The translations under genes and the position numbers were made by a program. Below are positions 50,051 to 59,172 of a stretch of DNA of 64,000 nt, piece by piece. Under the pieces are notes generated by a model. The model did no database searches. It was not told the DNA's origin and was given only the letters and a program-made list of their open reading frames with translations. Within the stretch, counting starts at the first letter, position 1. Every line of letters begins with the position of its first letter. The stretch lies in contig CAZLEF010000014.1 in NCBI GenBank assembly GCA_964558465.1, positions 1-64,000 of the forward strand, read 5' to 3'. The stretch comes from JACJYC01 sp964558465 (GTDB lineage Bacteria > Bacteroidota > Bacteroidia > Chitinophagales > Saprospiraceae).

Positions 50051-50860
50051 ATGCGCACAGTTTTGATCCTTCTTTTTTTATCCTTTTCCGCGGGGTTGCT
50101 TGCTCAAAATCCAACCCCGGTCAAACTGCGCTGGGAGCGTCAAAAAACCGGTAAAGGGTTGGTATGGAAACATGCGCAACCCAGGGATCTGTTCAGCAGC
50201 CCCCAGAATTTGAATCTGGTGATTATCCACCACAAAAAAAGAAGACTGGACCTGCTCTGGCGCCAGGATACCCTGGTCAGGACAAGCGATATGGCCGTCC
50301 GGGCCGGTGCGGTTGCCGCCATCAACGCCGGTTTTTTTAACATGAAGACAGGCGGCTCAGTGACCCCGCTGCGCGACCGCGGCAACGACATTGTTGTGGA
50401 CCAACAAACCGGCAACCGGGAAATTATGGAAGGTGTGCTGGTATTTGACGGCTACGGTCATACCCGGATAGTTGCCGCTGAAGATTCAACGGCCTGGCAG
50501 TCAATGCCCGGTTTTTTATTTACCGGACCTTTATTGTTATTGGAGGGGCTGCCGCAGCCGCTCGACGATAACGCCTTCAACAAAACCCGTCACCCGCGTT
50601 CCTGTCTGTGCACACTCCGGAACGGCAAAGTTATACTGCTCACCGCCGATGGCCGGCACGAGGAAGCCCTGGGCCTGAGCCTGCAGGAACTCACGGACCT
50701 GACCCGCTCCCTGGGTTGCCGGAACGCGATCAATCTGGATGGCGGCGGGTCCACCACCCTCTGGATCAAGGGCCCCGGCATTGTCAACCGGCCTTCCGAC
50801 AACAAAAAATTTGACGCGGAAGGGGAACGACGGGTGGCCAATGCGGTAGGGGTGTGGTAA
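50051..50860 (+). CDS. secreted phosphodiester glycosidase (NAGPA) family protein
   Basis: A 269-residue protein with a signal peptide (hydrophobic residues 4-17, ending L-L-A-Q). The NAGPA/DUF2233 fold is indicated by A-A-I-N-A-G-F-F-N near residue 92 and N-L-D-G-G-G-S-T-T near residue 232. Members release sugar from phosphodiester or related linkages; bacterial members are often exported and act on cell envelope or exopolysaccharide. The stop codon directly abuts the stop codon of the converging zinc-transporter gene. Confidence 0.85.
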   Translation: MRTVLILLFLSFSAGLLAQNPTPVKLRWERQKTGKGLVWKHAQPRDLFSSPQNLNLVIIHHKKRRLDLLWRQDTLVRTSDMAVRAGAVAAINAGFFNMKTGGSVTPLRDRGNDIVVDQQTGNREIMEGVLVFDGYGHTRIVAAEDSTAWQSMPGFLFTGPLLLLEGLPQPLDDNAFNKTRHPRSCLCTLRNGKVILLTADGRHEEALGLSLQELTDLTRSLGCRNAINLDGGGSTTLWIKGPGIVNRPSDNKKFDAEGERRVANAVGVW

Positions 50861-51676
50861 CTATCCCAATGCAACATCGAGCAACATCATGGTTGTAAAA
50901 CCGATCATGGCGCCGATGGTGGATAAATCTGTTTCATTGCCGGTTTGTGATTCCGGGATCAATTCTTCCACCACAACAAATATCATAGCGCCGGCAGCAA
51001 AGGACAGCGCATAGGGCAACAATGGCGTGACCGTCAAAACCAGCCAGGCCCCGATGACGCCTGCAACCGGTTCGACTATGCCGGATAACTGCCCGTAGTT
51101 AAATGCTTTTAAACTTGAAATCCCTTCCCGTTTCAGGGGAATGGAAACCGCTGCGCCTTCCGGGAAATTCTGCAAACCGATCCCGATGGTCAGCGCGATG
51201 GCGCCGGCAAGCAATCCCGTGTCCGGATTATTTGCCAAAGCGCCAAAGGTAACTCCGATGGCCAATCCTTCCGGGATATTGTGCAAAGTAATGGCAAGCA
51301 CCAGCAATACACTTCGTTGCCAGGAGGTTTTGATCCCTTCCGCTTTATCCATGGACAACCCCAGGTGCAGGTGGGGCAGCAGCTTGTCGATCAGAAATAT
51401 AAAAGCGCCGCCGGATAAAAATCCAATCACGGCAGGGACCCATGGAAGATCGCCTTTTGCTTCGGCCATTTCTATTGCCGGGCTTAAAAGCGACCAGAAA
51501 CTGGCGGCGATCATCACGCCTGCTGCAAAACCCAGCATTGAATTAAGTACACTCTTGCTAATGGTTTTAAAGAAAAATACCATAGCTGCGCCCAGGGCCG
51601 TCAATCCCCAGGTAAACAGGGTTGCAAACAGGGCCAGCCAAACCGGGTTGTACTCAAGTAACCAGTCCAGGTTCAT
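50861..51676 (-). CDS. ZIP-family metal transporter
   Basis: A 271-residue membrane protein with about eight helices. The metal-binding helices IV and V carry H-N-I-P-E-G-L-A-I-G-V near residue 132 and Q-N-F-P-E-G-A-A-V-S near residue 170, the ZIP consensus. A short histidine segment L-L-P-H-L-H-L-G-L lies in the loop between helices III and IV. Uptake of zinc or another divalent metal is inferred by family. It is transcribed leftwards, head-on to the NAGPA gene with no spacer. Confidence 0.9.
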   Translation of the reverse strand: MNLDWLLEYNPVWLALFATLFTWGLTALGAAMVFFFKTISKSVLNSMLGFAAGVMIAASFWSLLSPAIEMAEAKGDLPWVPAVIGFLSGGAFIFLIDKLLPHLHLGLSMDKAEGIKTSWQRSVLLVLAITLHNIPEGLAIGVTFGALANNPDTGLLAGAIALTIGIGLQNFPEGAAVSIPLKREGISSLKAFNYGQLSGIVEPVAGVIGAWLVLTVTPLLPYALSFAAGAMIFVVVEELIPESQTGNETDLSTIGAMIGFTTMMLLDVALG

Positions 51677-51712
51677 GTATTCCTGATATTTACAATTTTC
51701 CTGCGCAAGGGC

Positions 51713-53143
51713 TTACAACGACCACCCTTCCCGGTACTCCCGCTTCACAAAAGCGTTGGCTTCCGGGCAATTGGTGATGGTCATGTTTTTGGCGTCCCAG
51801 AGCAGTTTTTTCCTGCCGGGGAATTTTCCGTCGGCCCCCTTGGTCTGGTAACTTCTGACGGCAAGCGAACCCAGCAAAAGGGCTTCGGTGAACGGTCCTG
51901 CAAATTCGAAGGGTGAACTCAATTGCGCATTGCCGTAACCGGCCATACACCCGTTGACCCATTGCACGTAGTGGCCTTCCGGCACCCGGGGCAGCACTTC
52001 CTTCACATTCACACTTTGCATGATCGACGTGGGGAGCAGCCGCGGGTTGGCGCCGTAACAGTCGGCCAGAACTTTGCCTTTTGTCCCTTCCATGAGGATG
52101 CCGCCGCTCCAGTCGCCAAAGGGTTCATCCGGGCCGAGTTCGGCGGGGCGTTCGGGTTTGACGCCGCCGTCCATCCAGGTCAGATCGATATGGGAATCGC
52201 TGTTTTTGACCGGGAATTTGAAGTAAATGGCGGTTGCAGACGGAAAACTGTCGGGCAAATAAACCTCCCTGAAGGAATTATCCCATTTGGCGACCACCGA
52301 GCATTCCACCTCCGATGCGTAGTCGATCGGCAGGATCCGGAACGCCGGGTCGAGGATATGGCAGGCCATATCGCCCAGGGCGCCGGTGCCAAATTCGTAC
52401 CATCCGCGCCACCCGAACGGGGCGTACACCGGCTGGAAATCGGTATAGGCAGCGGGGCCGAGCCAAAGATCCCAGTCGAGTTCGGCAGGTACCGGGGGTT
52501 TTTCCGTCGATTTTTCGATGCCTTGCGGCCAGATTGGGCGGTTGGTCCAGGACAACACCTTGTGCACCTCGCCGATCAGTCCGGCATCGACGATCTCCTT
52601 CATTTTCCGGACGCCGTCGCCCGAGCCACCCTGGTTGCCCATTTGGGTGACGACCTTGTATTTTGCAGCTGCTTCCGTCAGCATGCGGGCTTCGTGGATG
52701 CTCCAGGTGAGGGGTTTTTGCACATAGACGTGTTTGCCCCGTTGCATCGCGGCCAGCGCGGCTACGGCGTGGGTATGGTCGGGTGTGGATACGATGACGG
52801 CGTCGATATTGCCGGCCTCTTTATCCAACATTTCCCGGAAATCCTTGTAGTATTTCGCCTCCGGAAAATTGGTTTTGGAGCGGACTGCCTGGCGGTCGTC
52901 CACATCGCAGAGATAAACCACCTTTGCGTTCGGGCTTTTGGCGCATTCGGTGAGGTCGCTGCGGCCTTTGCCGCCTACGCCGATACCGGCGATGTAGAGG
53001 GTGTCGCTGGGCGGGATAAATCCTTTACCGCCCAACACAAAACGTGGAAGGATGGTGAACGCCGCTCCTGCCATACCGGCGTTTTTAATGAATTTTCTGC
53101 GTGAATTACCGGTTGTTGCTTGTTTTTTTGTTGATTTTTTCAT
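51713..53143 (-). CDS. Tat-exported Gfo/Idh/MocA family oxidoreductase
   Basis: A 476-residue protein starting with a twin-arginine signal (S-R-R-K-F-I-K at 14-20, followed by a hydrophobic stretch). The Rossmann part has I-G-V-G-G-K-G-R near residue 54, L-C-D-V-D-D, V-S-T-P-D-H-T-H near residue 119, and Q-K-P-L-T in place of the usual E-K-P-L, which carries the catalytic lysine. C-terminal alpha/beta domain is typical of the Gfo/Idh/MocA superfamily. It probably oxidises or reduces a sugar in the periplasm with bound NAD(P). Its neighbours DUF1080 and AGE-family proteins suggest a sugar-oxidation pathway. Confidence 0.9.
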   Translation of the reverse strand: MKKSTKKQATTGNSRRKFIKNAGMAGAAFTILPRFVLGGKGFIPPSDTLYIAGIGVGGKGRSDLTECAKSPNAKVVYLCDVDDRQAVRSKTNFPEAKYYKDFREMLDKEAGNIDAVIVSTPDHTHAVAALAAMQRGKHVYVQKPLTWSIHEARMLTEAAAKYKVVTQMGNQGGSGDGVRKMKEIVDAGLIGEVHKVLSWTNRPIWPQGIEKSTEKPPVPAELDWDLWLGPAAYTDFQPVYAPFGWRGWYEFGTGALGDMACHILDPAFRILPIDYASEVECSVVAKWDNSFREVYLPDSFPSATAIYFKFPVKNSDSHIDLTWMDGGVKPERPAELGPDEPFGDWSGGILMEGTKGKVLADCYGANPRLLPTSIMQSVNVKEVLPRVPEGHYVQWVNGCMAGYGNAQLSSPFEFAGPFTEALLLGSLAVRSYQTKGADGKFPGRKKLLWDAKNMTITNCPEANAFVKREYREGWSL

Positions 53144-53192
53144 TTTGTCGAGACTTCGGTATGGTGAAATGAAAGAATGCAGCTATGACGGG

Positions 53193-53234
53193 GTTAAATG
53201 CAAAATGTAAAATGCAAAATTTAAAATTTAAAAG
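53193..53234. repeat. AAATGCAAAATGTAAAATG array
   Basis: A short array of AAATGCAAAATG words lies just upstream of the Gfo/Idh/MocA gene; the word is the same as in the hairpin at 15051-15150 but no complementary arm is present here. The rest of the spacer to 53321 holds nothing I can support. Confidence 0.8.
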
Positions 53235-53321
53235 TTGCTGCCGTTGTTAAGTTAACGACTTTTGGGGTATGCCTGGCCCCAAAGCTAAAAAAAATGCGGA
53301 ATAAACCCGGAAAGGGTGTGG

Positions 53322-54305
53322 TCAGTTTTTATCATTGATCAAATTGACGACCAATCTGGTAATGATGTCTCTTTCATCCGGTTTGCTGGATGCGATCATG
53401 ATGGTCATGGCTACAAGTGCATTATCGCCGATTCTTTTGCTGCCGTCGGGTCTGTAAAGCTTCCGGTTTTTGTCGAGGAAATAGACAAATAAACCGGCGG
53501 CTATGCGTTTGTTGCCGTCCGAAAAGGAGTGGTTTTTGATGATGAAATAGAGCAGATTGGCGGCCTTTTCCTCCGTGCCCGGGTACAATTCTATTCCGTC
53601 GAAGGTCTGGAATACGGTATTTAAGGAGCTTTTGAAGGAGGCGTCCTTTTCGTTGCCGAACAGATTGCCGGCTTGCTGGATAACCCGCTATTCCCGGATC
53701 AGGTCCATCGCTTCTTCATAACCCAATGGTTCCGCGCCTGTTTCAACCGTTGTGCCGATTTCCAGGCGCTGGTGATCGTATTTATCCAGGGTTTCGAGGG
53801 CATAAGCATATTCCCGGAGGATTTTTAGGATGCCGTGGGCTTCTTGTGCGGTCAGATCCTGGGTGTCCGCCGTTTGGGTGGCCATTTCGATGACCTGGAC
53901 CAATTGGCGGTATTTTTCCTCACTTGAAGAAATGGCATTCCGTTTTACTTTCTCGATCAAATGATTGCGCAAAATGTTAGTTGCCCAAATACGAAAATTG
54001 GTACCGCGCGGGGACTTTACCCGATAACCCACGGAAATGATTACATCCAGGTTGTAGTATTCAACTTGATAGTTTTTACCATCTCGGGCAGTTGTCAAGT
54101 ATTTCTTGACAACTGAATTTCTAACCAATTCATTTTCTTTGAATAGATTGGAAATGTGCAGGCTGATATTTTGTTTTGTTTGTTGAAACAAATCGGCCAT
54201 TTGTTGCTGGCTAAGCCAGACCGTTTCCTGATCGAGGGCAACCTCAACCAAGGATTCTCCTTCAGGAGAGCGATACGTGACGATTTCAGGCGTTTTTTTC
54301 ATCAT
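53322..54305 (-). pseudogene. RhuM-Fic/Doc family gene interrupted by one amber codon
   Basis: Read through, this frame encodes a 327-residue protein of the RhuM type. Residues 1-205 form the DNA-binding-like RhuM part (V-W-L-S-Q-Q-Q-M-A-D-L-F near residue 28, Y-N-L-D-V-I-I-S-V-G-Y-R-V near residue 84, R-I-W-A-T). A TAG at 53688-53690 then stops the frame. The next 34 codons continue in the same frame with conserved G-N-E-K-D-A-S-F-K-S-S-L, followed by the Fic motif N-H-S-F-S-D-G-N-K-R-I-A-A, which carries AMP transferase His and Arg. A single nonsense change is the simplest reading; no frameshift is needed. The N-terminal part alone might still be expressed. Fic proteins modify target proteins by adding nucleotides. 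Confidence 0.85.
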
Positions 54306-54425
54306 TTCAAGCGCTTTTGGATTAACTAAATTGTTTTCCTGATCAACAAATCTAGTTAAAAAAAAATTCCAAACAAAAAAAGTTGGATATTGATTTATGC
54401 TGAAACGAAAAATACACCTGGCGCC

Positions 54426-55118
54426 TCAAATTCCCGTTAAAACCAATTTCCGGAATTCCACCTCCGAGCCTTCGGCCTGTACGGCGATCTGCCCTTTGGA
54501 GGCGGTGCAGTTAAAACCCTCGTTGACGAAGTCGCCGTTCACCCATACCTTAATGGAATTGCCGGAGCATTCGACGACCATCGTATTCCATTCGCCCAGG
54601 GGTTTTTCCGATCCATCGGTCAGGTTGGCGATCCGGCGTTCCTTGCCTTCGGTGATCCCCCAGTTTTCTTTCGGGCCACGCCTTTTTTCCATATCCGGCG
54701 CTGTGATGTCTTCGACGATACACCAGAAGTCGCCGGCATTTTCGTGCATCATCTGCACTTCCAGCGATTGGGGGAACATGCCGTAAAGGGCCCTGGGCGT
54801 GGAGGCATGCACCAAAACGCCGCAGTTGCCGGGTTCGCCTGCAAACCGGTACTGCACTTCCAGCCGGTAGTCCTGGTAAACCGCATCGGTGATCAGGTGT
54901 CCGGGCGGCGTGCCAAGGCTGACCAGCATGCCGTCGCGCACAATGAACGGGTTTCGTGCGGCAGGGTTTTTGTCCATTTCCGGCACATCGGCATGCCAGC
55001 CCGAAAGGTCGCGGCCATTGAAGAGGCTGACAGGTTTTGGCGACGGGCCTTGTTTCGACGACGGCTTGCAGGCTGTCAGAGCCAATAAAAGGAGGAATGC
55101 GAGTTTGAGTGTGTTCAT
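54426..55118 (-). CDS. DUF1080 (3-keto-disaccharide hydrolase) family lipoprotein
   Basis: A 230-residue predicted lipoprotein with the lipobox A-L-T-A-C (Cys17) from ATG 55118; the frame extends 12 residues upstream without a signal. The concanavalin-like fold is shown by S-L-F-N-G-R-D-L-S-G-W near residue 30, Y-Q-D-Y-R-L-E-V-Q-Y-R near residue 81, N-C-G-V-L-V-H near residue 97, and a C-terminal V-E-F-R-K-L-V-L. Some DUF1080 members cleave 3-keto-glycosides. It lies in the same orientation as a Gfo/Idh/MocA oxidoreductase and an AGE-family protein, which fits an oxidative glycoside breakdown route, but gaps are too large to claim an operon. Confidence 0.85.
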   Translation of the reverse strand: MNTLKLAFLLLLALTACKPSSKQGPSPKPVSLFNGRDLSGWHADVPEMDKNPAARNPFIVRDGMLVSLGTPPGHLITDAVYQDYRLEVQYRFAGEPGNCGVLVHASTPRALYGMFPQSLEVQMMHENAGDFWCIVEDITAPDMEKRRGPKENWGITEGKERRIANLTDGSEKPLGEWNTMVVECSGNSIKVWVNGDFVNEGFNCTASKGQIAVQAEGSEVEFRKLVLTGI

Positions 55119-55175
55119 ACCATTGGTTAAATTGCTGTATTGATCTGTTTCCAAGGCGTTTCAGGGCGCAGCCGG

Positions 55176-56642
55176 TTATGACTTTGCCTGACGGGATTTC
55201 AACTTAACAACAACGGTTGTATTTTCCAGGTGTGGCAAAATAACGGCTTGTTTTTCCTTGGATATCCCTTTATGGTTTTTGTGGTTGACGGCGACGCCAA
55301 TAATTTCAATGCCTGCGTCTTCAACAGGTGACGGATACAACAGGTCACCCTGTACCGACGACCTGATTTTGAAATGCAGGGCAACCGGATCGCGATTGAC
55401 CCAAAAACTCAAATATAAGTAATTCAATAAACAATGCTCCATACTGTGGTAGGAAGTTTTATAGGGATTGGCTTTTACAGACTCCTTTACCCTGCCATCG
55501 GAAAAGACACTGAAATACGTATCTCCCATGGCCCGGTCTAAAAAAAAGGAATCCCAGAAGGCAGAACCCTTTTTGAAATACGCCAGGTAGGCATCCTGAT
55601 GGTAAAGCCGGTACAGATTCAGGTCGAGCATATTTCCGTAAGCCTGGATCCACCAATAGGTAAAAAGGCTGTGCCGGCCAGGCGTGAGGTTGGCAATCGA
55701 AGCGTACCATATTCCATTGTCACCGTCAAATCCGTAAGTATGCAAACGGGTGGAAAGTTTTTTAGCGATGTCCAGGTAGTCTTGCCGCCCATTCAAAAGA
55801 TATAACCGGGCAAGCATCCAGGCGGCTTCCATGTTGTGGCCTGTATTGATCTCCGTTTCATCCGGGGTTCCCGGCAGGTAAGTCCAGTTCCTGTCAAACG
55901 ATTCCAATATCCAACCCGATTCCGGGTGGATCATCCGGTTGATCATCGTATCGCTGATCCGCTCTGCCTGTACCAGGTATTGACCGTTCCGGGTAGCCAG
56001 ATAAAGATAAAGCAGGTAACCCGAAACGGGGGTCAGCAATGCGCTGAAGGATTTGTTTTCATCCTGAACAGACCAATCCCGGTTGAGGACGTTAAAATAC
56101 CCGCCCGATTCGCCGTCCCATGCTTTTGTTTCGAGGAGATTATTCGATTTTTCGATATAATCCAGCACTTCCGGGTCCCGGGTAACAAAGTAATACATGG
56201 CCAGACCGGTTATTGCATAGACCTGGACAAAGATCGATTTCGACGTTTGCAGGGGTTCGCCTTCATGGGTTATGGTATCGAACCATCCGCCGTATTTTTT
56301 ATCCCAGGCATGGTTGAGCAGGTAGTCTTTGATCCTGGAAGCCAAATCGATAAATTCTTCCTGCCCGCTCATCAGATAAGCTGCGGAATAACTGAACAAA
56401 TGCCGGGAGATCATGCTTGGATATTTGGGCGACTGGTCGAGCGCCTTCCATTGCCCATCCAGGTTGGTAAAAAAAGCGCCGTGAGCGGTATCCCTGGCAT
56501 ATTTTGTCCAATAGGGCAGGATATCGTGCAGCGCCTGATTTTTCCAATAAGCCTGATCCGTCAGTTTCCCCGGAGAGGTAGCCGTACGGCAGGCAGGCAA
56601 CAATAAAAAAAGAACTGCTCCCAAAAGGTTCAGGCATTTCAT
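55176..56642 (-). CDS. AGE (N-acylglucosamine 2-epimerase) family lipoprotein
   Basis: A 488-residue predicted lipoprotein with the lipobox L-L-P-A-C (Cys18) when read from ATG 56642; the longer frame to 56732 buries this signal. The body is an alpha/alpha barrel: K-Y-G-G-W-F-D-T-I-T near residue 118, W-D-G-E-S-G-G-Y-F-N near residue 175, and N-T-G-H-N-M-E-A-A-W near residue 265, where the His is typical of AGE-family epimerases. The last 80 residues form a beta-rich tail unusual for the family. The substrate could be a sugar or a disaccharide; this cannot be told from sequence. It ends 57 bases upstream of the DUF1080 gene start, so the two may be co-transcribed. Confidence 0.8.
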   Translation of the reverse strand: MKCLNLLGAVLFLLLPACRTATSPGKLTDQAYWKNQALHDILPYWTKYARDTAHGAFFTNLDGQWKALDQSPKYPSMISRHLFSYSAAYLMSGQEEFIDLASRIKDYLLNHAWDKKYGGWFDTITHEGEPLQTSKSIFVQVYAITGLAMYYFVTRDPEVLDYIEKSNNLLETKAWDGESGGYFNVLNRDWSVQDENKSFSALLTPVSGYLLYLYLATRNGQYLVQAERISDTMINRMIHPESGWILESFDRNWTYLPGTPDETEINTGHNMEAAWMLARLYLLNGRQDYLDIAKKLSTRLHTYGFDGDNGIWYASIANLTPGRHSLFTYWWIQAYGNMLDLNLYRLYHQDAYLAYFKKGSAFWDSFFLDRAMGDTYFSVFSDGRVKESVKANPYKTSYHSMEHCLLNYLYLSFWVNRDPVALHFKIRSSVQGDLLYPSPVEDAGIEIIGVAVNHKNHKGISKEKQAVILPHLENTTVVVKLKSRQAKS

Positions 56643-56752
56643 AAAACATGAAGTTTTGGTTCGGACACTTCGGTTGGGTTTGTTTTTGCGAACCTGTTCA
56701 AATATTTGAAAAGGCATTTCCGCGGTCTTCAACTATTTCCGGACAAAAGCGT

Positions 56753-56760
56753 TATCTTTG
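56753..56760 (+). promoter_or_regulatory. putative -7 element of the ABC exporter gene
   Basis: TATCTTTG matches TAnnTTTG and lies 16 bases before the ATG. A TTG at the usual distance is not present (TTC at 56727-56729), so the match is partial. Confidence 0.5.
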
Positions 56761-56776
56761 AATCTCTTTTCGACCA

Positions 56777-58555
56777 ATGAGCGATTCCACCAAAGATAAA
56801 AATCAACTCGACTGGTACCTCCTCGGCCGTGTGATCCGCCTGGCGGCGCCCTATCGCGGAGTGTTTGCCCTGACCGCCTTTATGGCCGTGATCCTGGCGC
56901 CGCTTTCCACCGTGAAACCTTACCTGATCCAGGTTATGGTGGACGACCATATCTTCAACAACGATATTTCCGGCCTCACCCGCCTGGGCATCATCGTATT
57001 GATCCTCGTTTTTCTGGAATCCATCCTGCGTTATGTGTTCAATTATGCAGCCGGCTGGCTCGGGCAATCCGTCATCCGGGATTTGCGGGTGCGGGTTTTC
57101 AAACATATCACCAGCCTGCGCCTGAGTTATTTTGACAGAACGCCCATTGGCACGGCTACTACCCGGACCATCAACGACATTGAAACCATCAACACCGTTT
57201 TTTCGGAGGGTATGATCACCATCCTGGCCGACTTGCTGGCCATTGTGGTCGTATTGGCCCTCATGTTCTATACCAGTTGGGAATTGACCCTGATCTGTAT
57301 GGCGACAGCGCCGCTTATGGTCATTGCCAGCTATATTTTCAAAGAAAAAGTCAAAGTTTCCTACCAGATCGTGCGCACCCAGATCCAGCGCATGAACGCT
57401 TTTTTGCAGGAACGCATCAGCGGCGTCAAGGTGATCCAGCTCTTCAACGCCGAACGCAGCGAAACGGAAAAATTCCGCACCATCAACCGCGAATATACCA
57501 AGGCCAACCTGGATTCCATCCTTTATTATGCGGTTTTTTATCCGGTGGTGGATATCATTGCCGCCATGTCGCTGGGTTTGCTGGTATGGTGGGGCGCCAA
57601 AAACGTGCTCACCGAGAACGGCATCACCCTGGGCGCGCTGGTGGCCTTCCCGATTTACCTGAACATGCTTTTCAGACCCATCCGGGTACTGGCCGACAAA
57701 TTCAATACCCTGCAAATGGGGCTGGTGGCCTCCGAGCGGGTATTCAGTGTACTGGACCAGACCGAGCGGATAGAAAATACAGGCAGCTTCGCCCCCGTTT
57801 CCCTTCGGGGACAAGTCGATTTTGAACGGGTCTGGTTTGCTTACAACGACGAGGAATACGTGCTGAAAGACGTCAGTTTCTCGCTGGCGCCGGGCCAGAC
57901 CCTGGCCATCGTCGGCAGCACCGGCTCCGGGAAAACCACCATTATCAGCTTGCTCAACCGCTTTTACGATGTGCAGCAAGGCGCCATCAAGGTGGACGGC
58001 ACGGATGTCCGGGAATTTGAATTACTGGCCTTGCGCAGACGGATTGCCATCGTATTGCAGGACGTTTTCCTGTTCTCCGGGTCGGTATTGGAAAACATTA
58101 CCCTCCGGGATGACACCATTACCCGGGAACAGGTGATAGAAGCCGCCAAAATGATCGGCGCACACGAGTTCATCCTGAAATTGCCGGGCGGCTACGACTT
58201 CAAGGTGATGGAGCGCGGCGCGACCCTGTCGATGGGCCAGCGTCAATTGATCTCCTTTGTACGCGCTTTGGTGTTCAACCCCGATATCCTGATCCTGGAT
58301 GAGGCCACCTCTTCCGTCGACCCCGAAACGGAATCCGTGATCCAGTTTGCCATCGAAACGCTGATTGCCAAACGGACGTCCATTATCATCGCGCACCGGT
58401 TGTCGACCATCCGGCATGCCAACAATATCCTGGTGCTTGAAAAAGGCAGAGCGGTTGAATTCGGCTCTCATGAAGAATTGCTTAAAATATCGGACGGCCG
58501 GTATCGGGAGTTGTATGAGATGCAGTTTCTTATGGTTGAGGAATCGAGGAACTGA
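56777..58555 (+). CDS. ABC exporter (MsbA/MdlB-like) with fused permease and ATPase
   Basis: A 592-residue half transporter. Six membrane helices occupy about residues 20-300, followed by an ATPase with Walker A G-S-T-G-S-G-K-T-T near residue 380, signature L-S-M-G-Q-R-Q near residue 481, and Walker B I-L-I-L-D-E-A-T-S-S-V-D near residue 506. It would form a homodimer or heterodimer exporting lipid or drug-like substrates. The coding frame ends where a word array begins, and the array may provide its terminator. Confidence 0.92.
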   Translation: MSDSTKDKNQLDWYLLGRVIRLAAPYRGVFALTAFMAVILAPLSTVKPYLIQVMVDDHIFNNDISGLTRLGIIVLILVFLESILRYVFNYAAGWLGQSVIRDLRVRVFKHITSLRLSYFDRTPIGTATTRTINDIETINTVFSEGMITILADLLAIVVVLALMFYTSWELTLICMATAPLMVIASYIFKEKVKVSYQIVRTQIQRMNAFLQERISGVKVIQLFNAERSETEKFRTINREYTKANLDSILYYAVFYPVVDIIAAMSLGLLVWWGAKNVLTENGITLGALVAFPIYLNMLFRPIRVLADKFNTLQMGLVASERVFSVLDQTERIENTGSFAPVSLRGQVDFERVWFAYNDEEYVLKDVSFSLAPGQTLAIVGSTGSGKTTIISLLNRFYDVQQGAIKVDGTDVREFELLALRRRIAIVLQDVFLFSGSVLENITLRDDTITREQVIEAAKMIGAHEFILKLPGGYDFKVMERGATLSMGQRQLISFVRALVFNPDILILDEATSSVDPETESVIQFAIETLIAKRTSIIIAHRLSTIRHANNILVLEKGRAVEFGSHEELLKISDGRYRELYEMQFLMVEESRN

Positions 58556-58620
58556 GGAATTGAGGAATTGAGGAATCGAGGAATTGAGGAATTGAGGAAT
58601 CGAGGAATTGAGGAATTGAA
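58536..58620. repeat. GAGGAATTGAGGAATCGAG word array, left flank of the second four-helix gene
   Basis: Nine or more GAGGAATTGAGGAATCGAG words run from the 3' end of the ABC exporter gene. The reverse complement occurs at 59173-59246 on the other side of the four-helix-bundle gene, so the two arrays are inverted flanks. Confidence 0.9.
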
Positions 58621-58762
58621 ATGCTTGTTCTCAACTGGTCGGTTCCTGAAATACTTATTATACTCAACGGCAGTAGATTTTGTGCCTTTAAGGGATGGCG
58701 CCGCCGTTATGGGAAGGGGCGAGCGGGGTAAATGCACAAAACCTACCGCAGCGAAGTATATT

Positions 58763-59128
58763 TCAATTTCTCTTCAATTGCGTTTGCCTTAAGGAGGTTA
58801 TCTTATTACCAATTTCTTCAACTAATGGTCGTTGCTGATTGACGTCGTCTTGAGTTAAAAATAACAAATCGGACGCGATAATAAGTAAATTCATTACTTC
58901 CAGCAAGCTACCGTATGCTATTTCACTAAATCTTGCCTGATCTTTACCCGTATTACGGCTGCTGCCCTCTGCCAGATTACAATTGATAGAAATGCAAGCT
59001 CGCCTTATTTGCTGGGTTATCCCATATTTCTCCTCTGGCGGAAATTGATGTGAGAGTTGGTAAACATTTTTAATCAGCAATCGGCTTTTTTGCCAGACTT
59101 CAAGTTTTTCAAAATAGAAAAAGCGCAT
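58763..59128 (-). CDS. four-helix-bundle protein (23S rRNA intervening-sequence / S23 family), copy 2
   Basis: A 121-residue paralogue of the protein at 6116-6478. It shares F-E-K-L-E-V-W-Q, Q-Q-I-R-R-A-C-I-S-I-N-C-N-L-A-E-G and Q-A-R-F-S-E-I-A-Y-G-S, with conservative changes elsewhere. The 25 bases before the start codon resemble those of copy 1 (ACACTAAAACCATAAC against ACACCAAAACCATATT), so the leader was copied along with the gene. It lies between inverted GAGGAATTG arrays. As for copy 1, no reverse transcriptase or rRNA gene is nearby. Its DNA is more AT-rich than its neighbours, which may mean transfer. Confidence 0.9.
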   Translation of the reverse strand: MRFFYFEKLEVWQKSRLLIKNVYQLSHQFPPEEKYGITQQIRRACISINCNLAEGSSRNTGKDQARFSEIAYGSLLEVMNLLIIASDLLFLTQDDVNQQRPLVEEIGNKITSLRQTQLKRN

Positions 59129-59172
59129 GTTGTTATGGTTTTAGTGTGTTGTAAAATCACATAACCTTACCT

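Noticed and set aside
58568..58792. Small open frame encoding an R-N-R-G-I-E-E-L repeat peptide
   Set aside because: It is a translation of the word array, with no start signal or conserved downstream sequence.
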